59,681 nucleotides of DNA from CAYOZL01 sp964408435 (GCA_964408435.1 CAYOZL010000008.1:1-59681); one strand, 5' to 3'. Shown: positions 25,427-34,893, counted from the stretch's first letter. Numbers and translations are program-made. The notes: generated by a model from the sequence alone, not told the origin.

Positions 25427-26206
25427 ATGTTTAAATACCTATTAATTTCACTATTAATAATCTTGTTAACAATAATGCTAGTTATATATTGTTTTCAAGA
25501 ATATCTCATCTTTCACCCAGATAAACTCCCCCAAGAGCATCAATTTAACTTAAAGAACACCACTGAAAGAGAAATAACAGTAAACGGGGCTAAACTCTCG
25601 GCCTTGCATTTTAAGAATAAAAACCCAAAAGGCTTAGTTTTCTTTCTTCATGGAAATGCTGGAAGCTTAAATAATTGGCTAACTGATACTTCTTCTTATA
25701 AAAAAATAAACTACGACCTTTTTATTATTGATTATAGAGGATTTGGAAAAAGCACTGGAAAGATAAAAGGTGAGAAAGAGCTTCACCAAGACATACTTAC
25801 AGCGTGGAACTTCATTAAACCTGAATACAAAGGCAAAAATATTATAATCTACGGAAGATCTATCGGCACACCATTAGCTGCATACCTGGGAAGTAAAATA
25901 AAAGCCGATCTAAACATCCTAGTAACCCCACTACACAGTCTAGATGAACTAAGAAAAACCTTCTATCCCTGGATACCTAAATTCTTAATGCGCTATAATC
26001 TAAACACCTCAAAATACCTAAAACTAAACAAAGGCAAAGTAGCAATAATCCAAGCAAGTAATGACGGAGTAATCCCAAAAGACCAAGCAAAAAAACTCCA
26101 CAAAGAAAACCCACAAAGCCTGTATAAAATAATAGAAGGCGCAAGCCACAACGACATTCACGAATTCAAAGAATTTAATAATTTCCTAGAAGACCTAGCC
26201 AAATAA
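25427..26206 (+). CDS. Alpha/beta hydrolase with an N-terminal membrane anchor
   Basis: 259 residues. A membrane helix (LLISLLIILLTIMLVIYCF) is followed by an alpha/beta hydrolase domain with oxyanion motif FLHGNAGS, nucleophile Ser in YGRSIGTPLA, acid Asp in ASNDGVIP and His in GASHNDIHEF. This is the bem46/YfhR-like architecture; substrates are not known. The last 250 bases are richer in CC-ending and AA-ending codons than neighbours. The gene is divergent from tsaE with only 21 bases between the starts, so promoters must overlap coding sequence. Confidence 0.88.
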   Translation: MFKYLLISLLIILLTIMLVIYCFQEYLIFHPDKLPQEHQFNLKNTTEREITVNGAKLSALHFKNKNPKGLVFFLHGNAGSLNNWLTDTSSYKKINYDLFIIDYRGFGKSTGKIKGEKELHQDILTAWNFIKPEYKGKNIIIYGRSIGTPLAAYLGSKIKADLNILVTPLHSLDELRKTFYPWIPKFLMRYNLNTSKYLKLNKGKVAIIQASNDGVIPKDQAKKLHKENPQSLYKIIEGASHNDIHEFKEFNNFLEDLAK

Positions 26207-26218
26207 TCAAAACACTAA

Positions 26219-26378
26219 GAGTTAGGAGGCCTGTATTTATATTTCTGGATTCTGGAGAGCTAAATAAATTAAAAAGAGATTAAGTATCTCTTTTTAATTT
26301 ATTTAGCTCGTAGGTCTCGGAGAAATCGCTAAAAGCGATTTTGAGAATGAAGAAATATAAATACAGGCCTCCTAACTC
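26219..26378. repeat. Nested palindrome: 28-bp outer stem enclosing two further hairpins
   Basis: The outer arms 26219-26246 and 26351-26378 are perfect reverse complements. Inside are a 24-bp perfect hairpin (arms 26257-26280 and 26286-26309, five-base loop) and an 8-bp hairpin (26324-26342, AAATCGCT/AGCGATTT). As single strand or RNA this folds into a three-way junction; as DNA it could extrude as a cruciform. It lies between the convergent hydrolase and glmM genes. There is no open reading frame in it and no T run. Confidence 0.85.
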
Positions 26379-26466
26379 GTCGCCTAAATTTTAAAGAATT
26401 CAGACTAAGACCAAGATTAAGACTAGGATTAAGAGTTCACTGCTTCGCTATCTAACTAGAGTATTT

Positions 26467-27819
26467 TTAAGCTATTTTTGAAATTATAAAATCACTTAAC
26501 TCATCAGTATACTTCTGACACAGCTCTTGATCTTCATGCTCTACCATTACTCGACACTTTGCTTCAGTACCTGAGTATCTAAGCACCACTCTACCCTTAC
26601 CCTCAACTGCTTTATCAATCTTAGCTCTTAATTCATCAAGCCCATCAATAGAAGAAAAATCTGGCTTAGATTTAACTTTAAAACTATTTAATATTTGAGG
26701 AGTAGGTTCAAAAAGACCTTGTACCCAAGACATTGGCTTACCCATATCTAGAACTGCTGAAATCACGAGCAGTGAAGACAATACACCATCCCCAGTGGTA
26801 TTATGATCTAAAAAAATCACATGTCCAGACTGTTCTCCACCTAGATTTAATTTATGCTCTAACATTTTAAGCAGAACATACCTATCACCTACATCTGACC
26901 TATGCAGAGTAATACCTTCTGATTTTAAATACTTTTCAAAACCAAAATTACTCATTGAAGTTGCGACTACTGAATCATTATTTAATCTACCAGTTTGTTT
27001 TAAATACTTAGAACATAGCGCAAGTATGTGATCCCCGTTTACTACATCCCCATTTTCATCACTTATAATTAATCTATCGGCATCCCCATCATAGGCGACA
27101 CCACAAAAAGCTTTGTTTTTCTTTACAAGCTCACACATCTTCTCAGGATGTAAAGATCCGCAATTATCATTTATGTTTTTCCCATCAGGATTGTTAGCTA
27201 TAACTGTAATATCAGCTCCTAACTCAGAAAAAACTAGTGGTGCTATTTTATAAGCAGCACCATTTGCAGTATCCATTACAACTTTCAAACCTTCAAAAAC
27301 TGATGGATTATGCAAACAGCTTTTTAGATACACTACATACCTACCTCTAGCATCTTCCATTCTGTAAGCTTTTCCAACAAGCTCAGGCTTTGCACGAAGC
27401 GAATCAAGCTTTCCTGGTTGCATTAGTTCTTCTATCTCGTCTTCAGCTTCATCGCTTAATTTGAAACCATCTGGTCCAAAAATCTTAATACCATTATCTT
27501 CAAATGAATTATGCGATGCTGAAATCATTATTCCAGCATTCGCTCTCATGCTTTTAGTTAAATAAGCTACTCCTGGCGTTGGTAAGGGCCCTATTAATAA
27601 AGTATCAACTCCCATTGATGAGATGCCGCTTTCTAGAGCAGTTTCAAGCATATATCCAGATATTCTTGTATCCTTTCCGATTATAATTCTATGTCTTACG
27701 CCTTTTTGTTTCCTAATTACATAAGCTAAAGCTCGACCTAAATTTAAGGCAGTTTCAGAATCCATTGGTGGCTTATTTGCCACCCCTCTAATACCATCCG
27801 TTCCAAATAATCTACTCAT
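26467..27819 (-). CDS. glmM: Phosphoglucosamine mutase
   Basis: 450 residues, full length. The start RLFGTDGIRGVANK, the active-site serine loop ISASHNSFEDNGIK, the metal loop AYDGDADRLI, the sugar loop GGEQSGHVIF and the phosphate-binding loop RYSGTEAKCRVMVE are all intact. It converts glucosamine 6-phosphate to glucosamine 1-phosphate for peptidoglycan and LPS. It directly follows cdaA with no gap; CdaA and GlmM interact in Firmicutes, where GlmM restrains c-di-AMP synthesis. Confidence 0.97.
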   Translation of the reverse strand: MSRLFGTDGIRGVANKPPMDSETALNLGRALAYVIRKQKGVRHRIIIGKDTRISGYMLETALESGISSMGVDTLLIGPLPTPGVAYLTKSMRANAGIMISASHNSFEDNGIKIFGPDGFKLSDEAEDEIEELMQPGKLDSLRAKPELVGKAYRMEDARGRYVVYLKSCLHNPSVFEGLKVVMDTANGAAYKIAPLVFSELGADITVIANNPDGKNINDNCGSLHPEKMCELVKKNKAFCGVAYDGDADRLIISDENGDVVNGDHILALCSKYLKQTGRLNNDSVVATSMSNFGFEKYLKSEGITLHRSDVGDRYVLLKMLEHKLNLGGEQSGHVIFLDHNTTGDGVLSSLLVISAVLDMGKPMSWVQGLFEPTPQILNSFKVKSKPDFSSIDGLDELRAKIDKAVEGKGRVVLRYSGTEAKCRVMVEHEDQELCQKYTDELSDFIISKIA

Positions 27820-28659
27820 TTACCCTTTATCAGTTAACCCTTCTTCTTTTTTCTCTTCTTTTTTAGTTATTTTTACTTTTATTAATTCATTTAATGCAGT
27901 TGAAAGCGCTGCAGGTTCTAAATTTCTATTAATACTACCGTCTTTAATTAAGGAAATAACTCCATTTTCTTCAGACACTACTACCACTATTGCATCTGCT
28001 CTTTCTGAAAGACCTATTGCTGCTCTATGTCTAGTTCCTAGTGAGCTACTTAAGTTAGGATTAAAGGTAAGTGGCAATACAGCTCCTGCTGCGGAAATTC
28101 TACTTTTTCTAATAATTACTGCTCCATCATGTAAAGGAGAAGTAGGAAGAAAAAGTGAGATTAACAATTGATGATTAACAACGGAGTCTATTTGAATGGC
28201 ATTTTCGGTATACTCTTCTAAGTTCATACCCATTTCTATCACCATTAATGCGCCAATTCTTCTAGAGGAAAGTTCACTTGCTGCTTGAGTAATCTCTCCG
28301 GCAAGAGTTCCCCCGCCTTCAATACTATCGGCAGAAATGCTTTTTATAAATCCTACTTTCATCAAACCTCTTCTTAGATCATCTTGAAAAAGGATTACAA
28401 ATAAAAGCATTGCAGAGCCTAAAAAGTTATTTAGCACCCAATATAATGTATTAAGATTAAAAGCTCTTGCTAGAAGATATACTGCTAGAATAATGACTAA
28501 GGCATAAAGCATGCGTTCTGCTCTAGTACCTTTAACCAACATTATTGTTTTATAAGCAATATATGAAACTAGAACGAGATCTAGCACACCGAGCGCTAAT
28601 GGAAACCAAGTAACATCACTTAATGGATTAAACAGTGCTAGCAATCGAGTCTTTTCCAC
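27820..28659 (-). CDS. cdaA: Membrane diadenylate cyclase CdaA (c-di-AMP synthase)
   Basis: 279 residues with three N-terminal membrane helices (residues 15-95) and a DisA_N/DAC domain bearing both signature motifs: LHDGAVIIR (DGA) and GTRHRAAIGLSE (RHR). It makes cyclic di-AMP from two ATP. The start is GTG at 28659, inside the last 32 bases of ftsH, so translation is coupled; there is no clear Shine-Dalgarno site. The gene order ftsH-cdaA-glmM puts cdaA where many proteobacteria have folP. No cdaR-like gene is present. The C-terminus is Lys/Glu rich. Confidence 0.95.
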   Translation of the reverse strand: MEKTRLLALFNPLSDVTWFPLALGVLDLVLVSYIAYKTIMLVKGTRAERMLYALVIILAVYLLARAFNLNTLYWVLNNFLGSAMLLFVILFQDDLRRGLMKVGFIKSISADSIEGGGTLAGEITQAASELSSRRIGALMVIEMGMNLEEYTENAIQIDSVVNHQLLISLFLPTSPLHDGAVIIRKSRISAAGAVLPLTFNPNLSSSLGTRHRAAIGLSERADAIVVVVSEENGVISLIKDGSINRNLEPAALSTALNELIKVKITKKEEKKEEGLTDKG

Positions 28660-30457
28660 TAAGAATTGAATCTAGCTGCTTGCCATCTATTGTTTCATGC
28701 TCTAGTAAAGCTTTTGCTACTATATCAAGTTGTGTTTTGTTCTTATCAAGTAGTTTCCTACACCTAACTAACTGCTCTTCTACAATAGCTTTAACTTCAG
28801 AATCGATCATAAAAGCTGTTTGCTCAGAGTAATCTTTTTGATGCCCCAAATCTCTACCTAAAAAGACTTGCTCTTGCTTCTTTCCATAAGCAAGTGGCCC
28901 CATTTTATCACTCATGCCCCACTCACAAACCATTTTACGAGCTACATTTGTTGCCATGTTGATATCTGAAGATGCTCCAGTAGTTTGATTAGAAAAAATC
29001 ATTTCCTCAGCTACTCTTCCACCAAAAGCTATGCAGATTCTAGATAACCAATATTCTTTTGTATAAGTATGTTTTTCATCCTGAGGTAACTGCTGCATCA
29101 GCCCTAAGGCAACACCTCTAGGAACAATAGTAACTTTGTGAACTGGATCTGATTCTGGAACTAGCTTAGCAATAATTGCATGCCCAGCTTCATGATAAGC
29201 AGTTACTTTCTTTTGCTCTTCACTTAAAGCCATAGACCTTCTTTCAGTCCCCATTAATATTTTATCTTTTGCGTATTCAAAATGAGCCATGTTCACTTTC
29301 TCAGCATCACTAAGTGCAGCATACAGTGCAGCTTCATTTACCAAGTTAGCGATCTCTGCTCCAGAAAAACCAGGAGTACCTCTTGCTAGAACTTCGAAAT
29401 CCAAATCATCACTTGTAGGAACTTTCTTAATATGAACTTTTAAAATCTTTTCCCTACCTTTTAAATCTGGCAATGGCACAACTACTTGTCTATCGAAACG
29501 CCCTGGTCTTAAAAGTGCAGGGTCTAATACATCCGGTCTGTTAGTAGCAGCGATTAGAATAACTCCCTCATTCGCCTCGAAACCATCCATTTCAACTAAG
29601 AGCTGATTTAGTGTTTGCTCACGCTCGTCATGCCCACCACCAAGACCAGCACCTCTATGTCTACCTACAGCATCAATTTCATCAATAAAGATAATACAAG
29701 GAGCATTTTTCTTTCCGCGCATGAAAAGATCTCTAACTCTAGAAGCACCAACACCTACAAACATTTCGACAAAGTCAGAACCAGAGATAGTAAAGAAAGG
29801 AACGCCTGCTTCTCCAGCAATTGCTCTTGCAAGTAAAGTCTTTCCTGTTCCAGGGCTGCCAACTAACAACACACCTTTAGGAATTCTTCCACCAAGCTTT
29901 GTAAACTTTTTAGGATCTTTTAAAAATTGAACTATATGCTCAAGCTCAGTTTTAGATTCTTCAATCCCTGCTACATCATCAAAAGTTACCTTACCTGGTC
30001 CTTCTTCTAATAAACGAGCTTTACTTTTACCAAAACTCATAGCTTTACCACCGCCAACTTGAATTTGGCGCATAAAGAATATCCACACTCCAATTAATAA
30101 GAGCATTGGGAACCAATTTGCTAAAAGCATTAAATACCAAGACTCTTGTTGTTTTGGTTTTGCTTTAAAGTCTACCTTTGCATCTCTAAGAACTTGAATC
30201 AGTCTAGAGTCATCAGGTGGAGGGAAACTTACAAACTCGTCTTTTCCTGCAGGACCAAAGCCTTCTTTGAAAAATCCAGAAATTTCATTTTCCCTGATCT
30301 CAACGTTATCAACCTCACCTCTTTCAATCGCATTTCTAAACTCAGAATAATCTATTTCATTCCTGCTAATTTGTTGTTTGCCAAACATGTTGTACAACAA
30401 CAAAAACATTACCATCAAAAAAATCCACAACGCTGCATTTCTAGAAACTTGATTCAA
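28628..30457 (-). CDS. ftsH: ATP-dependent zinc metalloprotease FtsH
   Basis: 609 residues: two membrane helices around an extracytoplasmic domain (residues 10-130), AAA+ domain with Walker A GSPGTGKT and Walker B CIIFIDEIDAVG, the SRH (NRPDVLDPALLRPGRFDR) and the zinc site HEAGH. It degrades unstable membrane and regulatory proteins, including LpxC in enterics. The start is TTG at 30457, supported by AAGGGA four bases upstream. It lies between tilS and cdaA in one unit. Confidence 0.98.
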   Translation of the reverse strand: MNQVSRNAALWIFLMVMFLLLYNMFGKQQISRNEIDYSEFRNAIERGEVDNVEIRENEISGFFKEGFGPAGKDEFVSFPPPDDSRLIQVLRDAKVDFKAKPKQQESWYLMLLANWFPMLLLIGVWIFFMRQIQVGGGKAMSFGKSKARLLEEGPGKVTFDDVAGIEESKTELEHIVQFLKDPKKFTKLGGRIPKGVLLVGSPGTGKTLLARAIAGEAGVPFFTISGSDFVEMFVGVGASRVRDLFMRGKKNAPCIIFIDEIDAVGRHRGAGLGGGHDEREQTLNQLLVEMDGFEANEGVILIAATNRPDVLDPALLRPGRFDRQVVVPLPDLKGREKILKVHIKKVPTSDDLDFEVLARGTPGFSGAEIANLVNEAALYAALSDAEKVNMAHFEYAKDKILMGTERRSMALSEEQKKVTAYHEAGHAIIAKLVPESDPVHKVTIVPRGVALGLMQQLPQDEKHTYTKEYWLSRICIAFGGRVAEEMIFSNQTTGASSDINMATNVARKMVCEWGMSDKMGPLAYGKKQEQVFLGRDLGHQKDYSEQTAFMIDSEVKAIVEEQLVRCRKLLDKNKTQLDIVAKALLEHETIDGKQLDSILSGKDSIASTV

Positions 30458-30489
30458 AATATCCCTTCTTATTAAAATCCAAACAACAC

Positions 30490-31419
30490 TTAACTAGTGC
30501 TAAATTCAACTTCACCCTTGAGGCTAAATTCACAACTTATACCCCAGCCTAATTCTATTACTTTTTTAGAGCCTTCACTAGTATTTAAAGCTTCAGATAA
30601 TCTTAGTAAAGCCTTATATCCTACCTTAGACTCACCAACTTGTCTTTCCATTTCAAGTTTTAGCAATCTCCATCTTAAATAGCTTGGCAATGAGCTAAAA
30701 AACTCTGTTTTATTAGTATTTTTAGCTTCAAACAAGTCAAAAGCTTGCTTCCAAATTGCTTCTTCATCTTCTTTTAACCTAGAGGAAAAAAGAGTTAAAC
30801 TGTCAATAATTGAAGGATTATAATCACTAATTAACTTAGGTATTAGTTCTAGTCTGAGCTTGTTTCTTAAACGAGCAGTATCTTTATTGCTACTATCTTC
30901 AATATACTTGAGCTGATTTTGCTCAACATACTGATTAATTTCTTCTCTACTAACACAAAGCATTGGTCTAAATAGAGTTTCACTTAAATCCCTAATTCCC
31001 CCCGTAGAAAAGCTCGCTCTACCTTGAATCAATCTCATTAAAACAGTTTCAGCTAAATCATCTTTATGATGCGCAGTTACTATATAGTCCGCATTAACTT
31101 CTTTTCTAATTTTATTTAGAAACTCGTATCTATGATTTCTAGCCCAAGCTTCAAGGTTTTCTTGTTTATTGAATTCTTCTGCTTGATCAGTAAAAAAATC
31201 CACCTCATATTTTTTTGATAAATTTCTTACAAATTCTTCCTCTTCTCTCGATTCAAGTCTTAAACCATGATTAAAATGAGCAACTATGAATCTGTCTTTA
31301 ATTAACCTAGAAGCCAAATCTAGTAATACAATAGAATCCCTTCCCCCAGAGACTGCCAAAACAAATAGCTTACTCTCTAATTTGGCAAATTCTTTTTTTA
31401 ATCTAAGTTCTAGATCCAT
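30490..31419 (-). CDS. tilS: tRNA(Ile)-lysidine synthase
   Basis: 309 residues. The PP-loop motif is AVSGGRDSIVLLDL and the domain continues with VAHFNHGLR, ADYIVTAHHKDDLAETVLMRL and EDSSNKDTARLRNKLRLELIP, all typical of TilS. It converts cytidine to lysidine at the wobble position of tRNA-Ile(CAU), letting it read AUA. It is shorter than the 430-residue E. coli enzyme because the C-terminal domains are missing or reduced, as in several other bacteria. First gene of tilS-ftsH-cdaA-glmM; tilS-ftsH adjacency is common. Confidence 0.95.
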   Translation of the reverse strand: MDLELRLKKEFAKLESKLFVLAVSGGRDSIVLLDLASRLIKDRFIVAHFNHGLRLESREEEEFVRNLSKKYEVDFFTDQAEEFNKQENLEAWARNHRYEFLNKIRKEVNADYIVTAHHKDDLAETVLMRLIQGRASFSTGGIRDLSETLFRPMLCVSREEINQYVEQNQLKYIEDSSNKDTARLRNKLRLELIPKLISDYNPSIIDSLTLFSSRLKEDEEAIWKQAFDLFEAKNTNKTEFFSSLPSYLRWRLLKLEMERQVGESKVGYKALLRLSEALNTSEGSKKVIELGWGISCEFSLKGEVEFSTS

Positions 31420-31475
31420 AGACTGAATACATATATTCTCTGTGTCTCATAATTTTCTCTGAGCCCTCTGTGCGA

Positions 31476-32369
31476 TTAAAGCACCTTAATCAAAAAATGA
31501 AACTCATCACTTTCAGCAAATACTTCTACTTTATTTGGATTATTACAGTCTAATTCTTTAGCGCTAAAGAAAGTATTTTCTGTGCTTCTATTAATTTGAG
31601 GAGAAAGCACTGGCCCTTCTACTATCTCAATCTTTTTAACATTTTCGCTAAACCAGTTTAACAGCTCAAGCATATCTGCAGGGGTAAAAACATGATAGTG
31701 AATGCTATAATCTGTTTCAATTAATCTATTCGCTTCTTCAATAGTGGACTCACCTCTTTTATCATGAACATGAGCTGCATAATCTAGATAGTGTTCATAA
31801 TCTCTAAGCTTAGAAGGCTCTTTGTAATCAAGAATCATATGAGCCAGCTGAGTTCTTGAGCGAGGATGATCAAATATAGCTCTTTTATCTGGAGCAATTA
31901 AATAAATTAAACCACCTGGTTTAATAATCCTCATCCAATTCTTAAGAGCTTGTAATGGGTTTTTCATATGCTCAATTACGTGAGCAGAAATTAAAAAGTC
32001 ATAAGCTTGGTCTTTAATAACAGATAAATCTTCGGCATCACCAATTATATCTGGCTCTATTAGATCTAGTTCTTTTAGTTCTGGGTACTCCGCTCTTAAT
32101 TCTTTAACGGTATAGCGATCTATATAATCCACTTGCATTGAATCGTGCTTACACATTGGTCTATGTAGTGGGCCTATTTCTAAACCTTTACCAGAAAGCT
32201 TATTAGAGAAATACTTTCTCCAATTCTTCATCTCAAATCTTTGCACATTAGGGTCAAAAAACGATGCGTTTTTGTTCTTAACATCATGAGAGTAGTGGCT
32301 CATCTCAATTTCTTTCTCTGCTTTACTGTCAGGCACTAGAAACAATTTTCTTAACTTTGGTTTTCCCAT
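31476..32369 (-). CDS. Class I SAM-dependent methyltransferase
   Basis: 297 residues. The central region has a Rossmann methyltransferase pattern: GKGLEIGPLHRPM (motif I), DIIGDAEDLS, FLISAHVIEHMKNPLQALKNWMRIIKPGGLIYLIAPDKRAIFDH-type motifs IV-VI. The substrate is unknown; similar proteins are often found in cell-surface polysaccharide clusters. The N-terminal 40 residues are charged and variable. It sits alone between tilS and the divergent lemA. The short gap to tilS contains imperfect CTCTGTG-type sequence resembling the arms of the 34.8-kb palindrome. Confidence 0.85.
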   Translation of the reverse strand: MGKPKLRKLFLVPDSKAEKEIEMSHYSHDVKNKNASFFDPNVQRFEMKNWRKYFSNKLSGKGLEIGPLHRPMCKHDSMQVDYIDRYTVKELRAEYPELKELDLIEPDIIGDAEDLSVIKDQAYDFLISAHVIEHMKNPLQALKNWMRIIKPGGLIYLIAPDKRAIFDHPRSRTQLAHMILDYKEPSKLRDYEHYLDYAAHVHDKRGESTIEEANRLIETDYSIHYHVFTPADMLELLNWFSENVKKIEIVEGPVLSPQINRSTENTFFSAKELDCNNPNKVEVFAESDEFHFLIKVL

Positions 32370-32475
32370 GAATGGAATATATAGAATCTGAGTTAAAAAG
32401 TCATTTATTTCTATCTGCTAATACCAATCTTTGTTATAAGGCTCTAAATAGAACTATCAATATTTTGGAGAGAGT

Positions 32476-33024
32476 ATGAAGGTCTTACTACTTATTATTA
32501 TTGCTATTATCGCTTATGCGGTAATGATTTATAACAAACTTGTAAAAAATAGAGTCAAAGTAGATGAAGGCTGGAGTGGAATCTCTGTGCAACTAAAAAG
32601 ACGACATGACCTTATACCTAACTTAGTTAAAACCGTTAAGGGTTATGCAGAGCATGAAAAAGATCTATTAGTTGAAGTTACTGAAGCTAGAAAACAATCT
32701 GTTAATGTAAATGGTATTGAAGACATTCAAAAAGCTGAAAAGGCATTGAGCTCAAGCTTATCTAGACTACTAGCAGTAGCTGAGAACTACCCAGAGCTAA
32801 AAGCAAATGAAAATTTCTTAAAACTACAAGAGGAGCTAACTAGTATTGAAGACTCACTTCAGCATGCAAGAAGATACTACAACGGTGCTGTTAGAGAATA
32901 TCAAATTACACAACAAACTTTTCCATCAAACTTAGTTGCTGATTACTTTAAGTTTGAAAATAGAAAATACTTTGAACTTGAAGATGAGAAAAAAGAATCT
33001 GCAGTTCCAGATGTTAATTTCTAA
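32476..33024 (+). CDS. lemA: LemA family protein
   Basis: 182 residues: one N-terminal membrane helix, then the LemA helical domain with YNKLVKNRVKVDEGWSGI, VQLKRRHDLIPNLVKTVKGYA and ARRYYNGAVREYQ. GGAGAG lies a few bases before the ATG. LemA proteins are membrane-anchored four-helix bundles of uncertain role, nearly always paired with a DUF2207/TPM-type membrane protein as here. A gap of only 14 bases to the next gene indicates an operon. Confidence 0.95.
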   Translation: MKVLLLIIIAIIAYAVMIYNKLVKNRVKVDEGWSGISVQLKRRHDLIPNLVKTVKGYAEHEKDLLVEVTEARKQSVNVNGIEDIQKAEKALSSSLSRLLAVAENYPELKANENFLKLQEELTSIEDSLQHARRYYNGAVREYQITQQTFPSNLVADYFKFENRKYFELEDEKKESAVPDVNF

Positions 33025-33038
33025 ATTTAGTTTCAATA

Positions 33039-34772
33039 GTGAATTTTATAGCGCTTTATAGAACAGCTTATTTAATACTTTTTCTTTGCTTAACATGCTT
33101 AAGTATCCCTCATGCACAAGCACAAGAAAAGATTGTTAACTATGATGTTCATATTAGAATAAACAAAAATTCTTCCCTTTTAATCACAGAAGAAATTACG
33201 GTAATAGCTTCTGGGAATAAGATTAAAAGAGGAATCTTTAGAGACTTCCCTACTCGCTACAAAGATAAAAAAGGCCTGAAATATAATGTAGGTTTTAAAG
33301 TTAAAGAAGTTAAAAGAGACAATAAAAAAGAGGCATATCATCTTAAAAACCTAAGTAACGGTAAAAGAATATACATAGGAAGTAAAGATCGCTTCGTGAA
33401 TTCAGGGCTTCATAAATACAAACTAGTTTTTAAAACGAATCAACAATTAGGTTTTTTTAAAGGCCACGATGAACTATATTTTAATGCCATCGGACATGGT
33501 TGGGATTTTACCATAGATAAAGCTAAGGTAATTATCGAGCTTCCTAAACTAGTTGAAGCAAGAAAAGTAAAAATAGATGGCTATACTGGTTACGAATACA
33601 GTAAAGACAAAGACTTTACTCACAAAAAAACTCAAAACGGGGCGGAATTCACTCTTACTAAAAGCTTAAGGCCTAAACAAGGCTTTACCGTATTACTGGG
33701 TTGGCCAAAAGGCGTAGTAAAAGAACCTGGTGCAATTAAAAAAGCTTTTTACTTAATTAAAGCGAATATAAATGGGATACTGTCAGTTTGGCTATCAATT
33801 CTAGCCCTACTAACCAACTTCTATCTTTGGTTTCTTAAAGGAAAAGATCCCAAAAAAGGAATTATATATCCAAGATTCATCCCACCAAAAGATATTGAGC
33901 CATACGACATTCCTTTTCTAAAAAAGATGGGCTACACACCAAAATGTCTTTCAAGCTTAATAGTAAACACTTCAGTTAAGGGGCACACCTTAGTAGAAGA
34001 AAGCTCTGCAGCACTTGGTTTTAGTAAAAGCTTTGTAATAAAAAAAACAGATCTAAATAAAGAAGAACTTAACAAAATAGAAAAAATAGTTTTAAGCAGT
34101 CTTTTTTCTGGTAGCTCAACTAGCGTAGAGTGTTCAAACAACAACTATACTCAGTTTCTATTAGCTAAAAGTCTAATCTCAAGTTCTTTAAAGAAAAAAT
34201 TAGGTAAATTTTACAGAAGGAATTCTGCCTACATCCTACCTGGTCTAATTTTAAATGTTCTAGGTATTTACTTAGCTTTATCTTACGCAGATCTAAGACT
34301 AACAACTCTTGTTTTCGCTGTATCTTTTATTTCATCTTTGATTTTCATTCTAATTATTAAAAGATACAGCGAAAGAGGAAGGAACCTCCTTGATGAGATT
34401 GATGGCTACAAACTATATCTAGATACTGCCGAAAAAGGTCATTACGATGATATTAATTTCCCAGAAATTACAAAAGATAGATTTGAAAATCACTTACCCT
34501 ACGCAGTAGCACTTGGAGTAGAGGCTAACTGGATGGCAGCTTTTAGAAAAGCAATGAAGATTTCTGGAATTGATGAAAGCTCATATCATCCTGACTTTTA
34601 TTCCGGCTCAACAAACTGGCACCGCTCAAGCTTCATGTCAGATGCAAGCTCATCTTTTAGCTCAAAAATCGCTTCATCATCAATGCCACCTAGTAAAAGA
34701 GGTTCAGGATTTTCAGGAGGTGGAGGATTTTCTGGCGGTGGTGGTGGAGGTGGTGGAGGCGGAGGCTGGTAG
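33039..34772 (+). CDS. DUF2207 membrane protein with Gly-rich C-terminus
   Basis: 577 residues starting at GTG 33039. A signal peptide ends near HAQAQ. The DUF2207 domain (IVNYDVHIRINKNSSLLITE and RGIFRDFPTRYKDKKG) fills residues 25-235, followed by three membrane helices (about 250-270, 395-415 and 420-440) and a soluble end. The last residues are a poly-glycine tail (GGGFSGGGGGGGGGGGW), which is standard for this family. It is the usual partner of LemA; the pair is implicated in envelope processes without a defined reaction. Confidence 0.92.
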   Translation: MNFIALYRTAYLILFLCLTCLSIPHAQAQEKIVNYDVHIRINKNSSLLITEEITVIASGNKIKRGIFRDFPTRYKDKKGLKYNVGFKVKEVKRDNKKEAYHLKNLSNGKRIYIGSKDRFVNSGLHKYKLVFKTNQQLGFFKGHDELYFNAIGHGWDFTIDKAKVIIELPKLVEARKVKIDGYTGYEYSKDKDFTHKKTQNGAEFTLTKSLRPKQGFTVLLGWPKGVVKEPGAIKKAFYLIKANINGILSVWLSILALLTNFYLWFLKGKDPKKGIIYPRFIPPKDIEPYDIPFLKKMGYTPKCLSSLIVNTSVKGHTLVEESSAALGFSKSFVIKKTDLNKEELNKIEKIVLSSLFSGSSTSVECSNNNYTQFLLAKSLISSSLKKKLGKFYRRNSAYILPGLILNVLGIYLALSYADLRLTTLVFAVSFISSLIFILIIKRYSERGRNLLDEIDGYKLYLDTAEKGHYDDINFPEITKDRFENHLPYAVALGVEANWMAAFRKAMKISGIDESSYHPDFYSGSTNWHRSSFMSDASSSFSSKIASSSMPPSKRGSGFSGGGGFSGGGGGGGGGGGW

Positions 34773-34790
34773 CTTCACACTAGTCTTTAC

Positions 34791-34876
34791 TTTTCTCTCG
34801 CAGAGACGCAGAGGCACTGAGTAGAAAAATAAAATTACCCTATTTCTCAGTGCCTCTGCGTCTCTGCGAGAGAAAA
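34791..34876. repeat. 31-bp perfect inverted repeat between convergent genes
   Basis: Arms 34791-34821 and 34846-34876 are exact reverse complements with a 24-base loop. The core CAGAGACGCAGAGGCACTGAG belongs to a type of palindromic sequence I have seen in intergenic regions of many unrelated bacteria. It lies between the ends of the DUF2207 gene and the minus-strand 492-residue gene and could act as a bidirectional terminator, though T runs are short. Confidence 0.85.
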
Positions 34877-34893
34877 TTTACAACTAATAAATA

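Noticed and set aside
34700..34772. Simple GGT/GGA repeat as a microsatellite
   Set aside because: It encodes the Gly-rich C-terminus that is standard for DUF2207 proteins.
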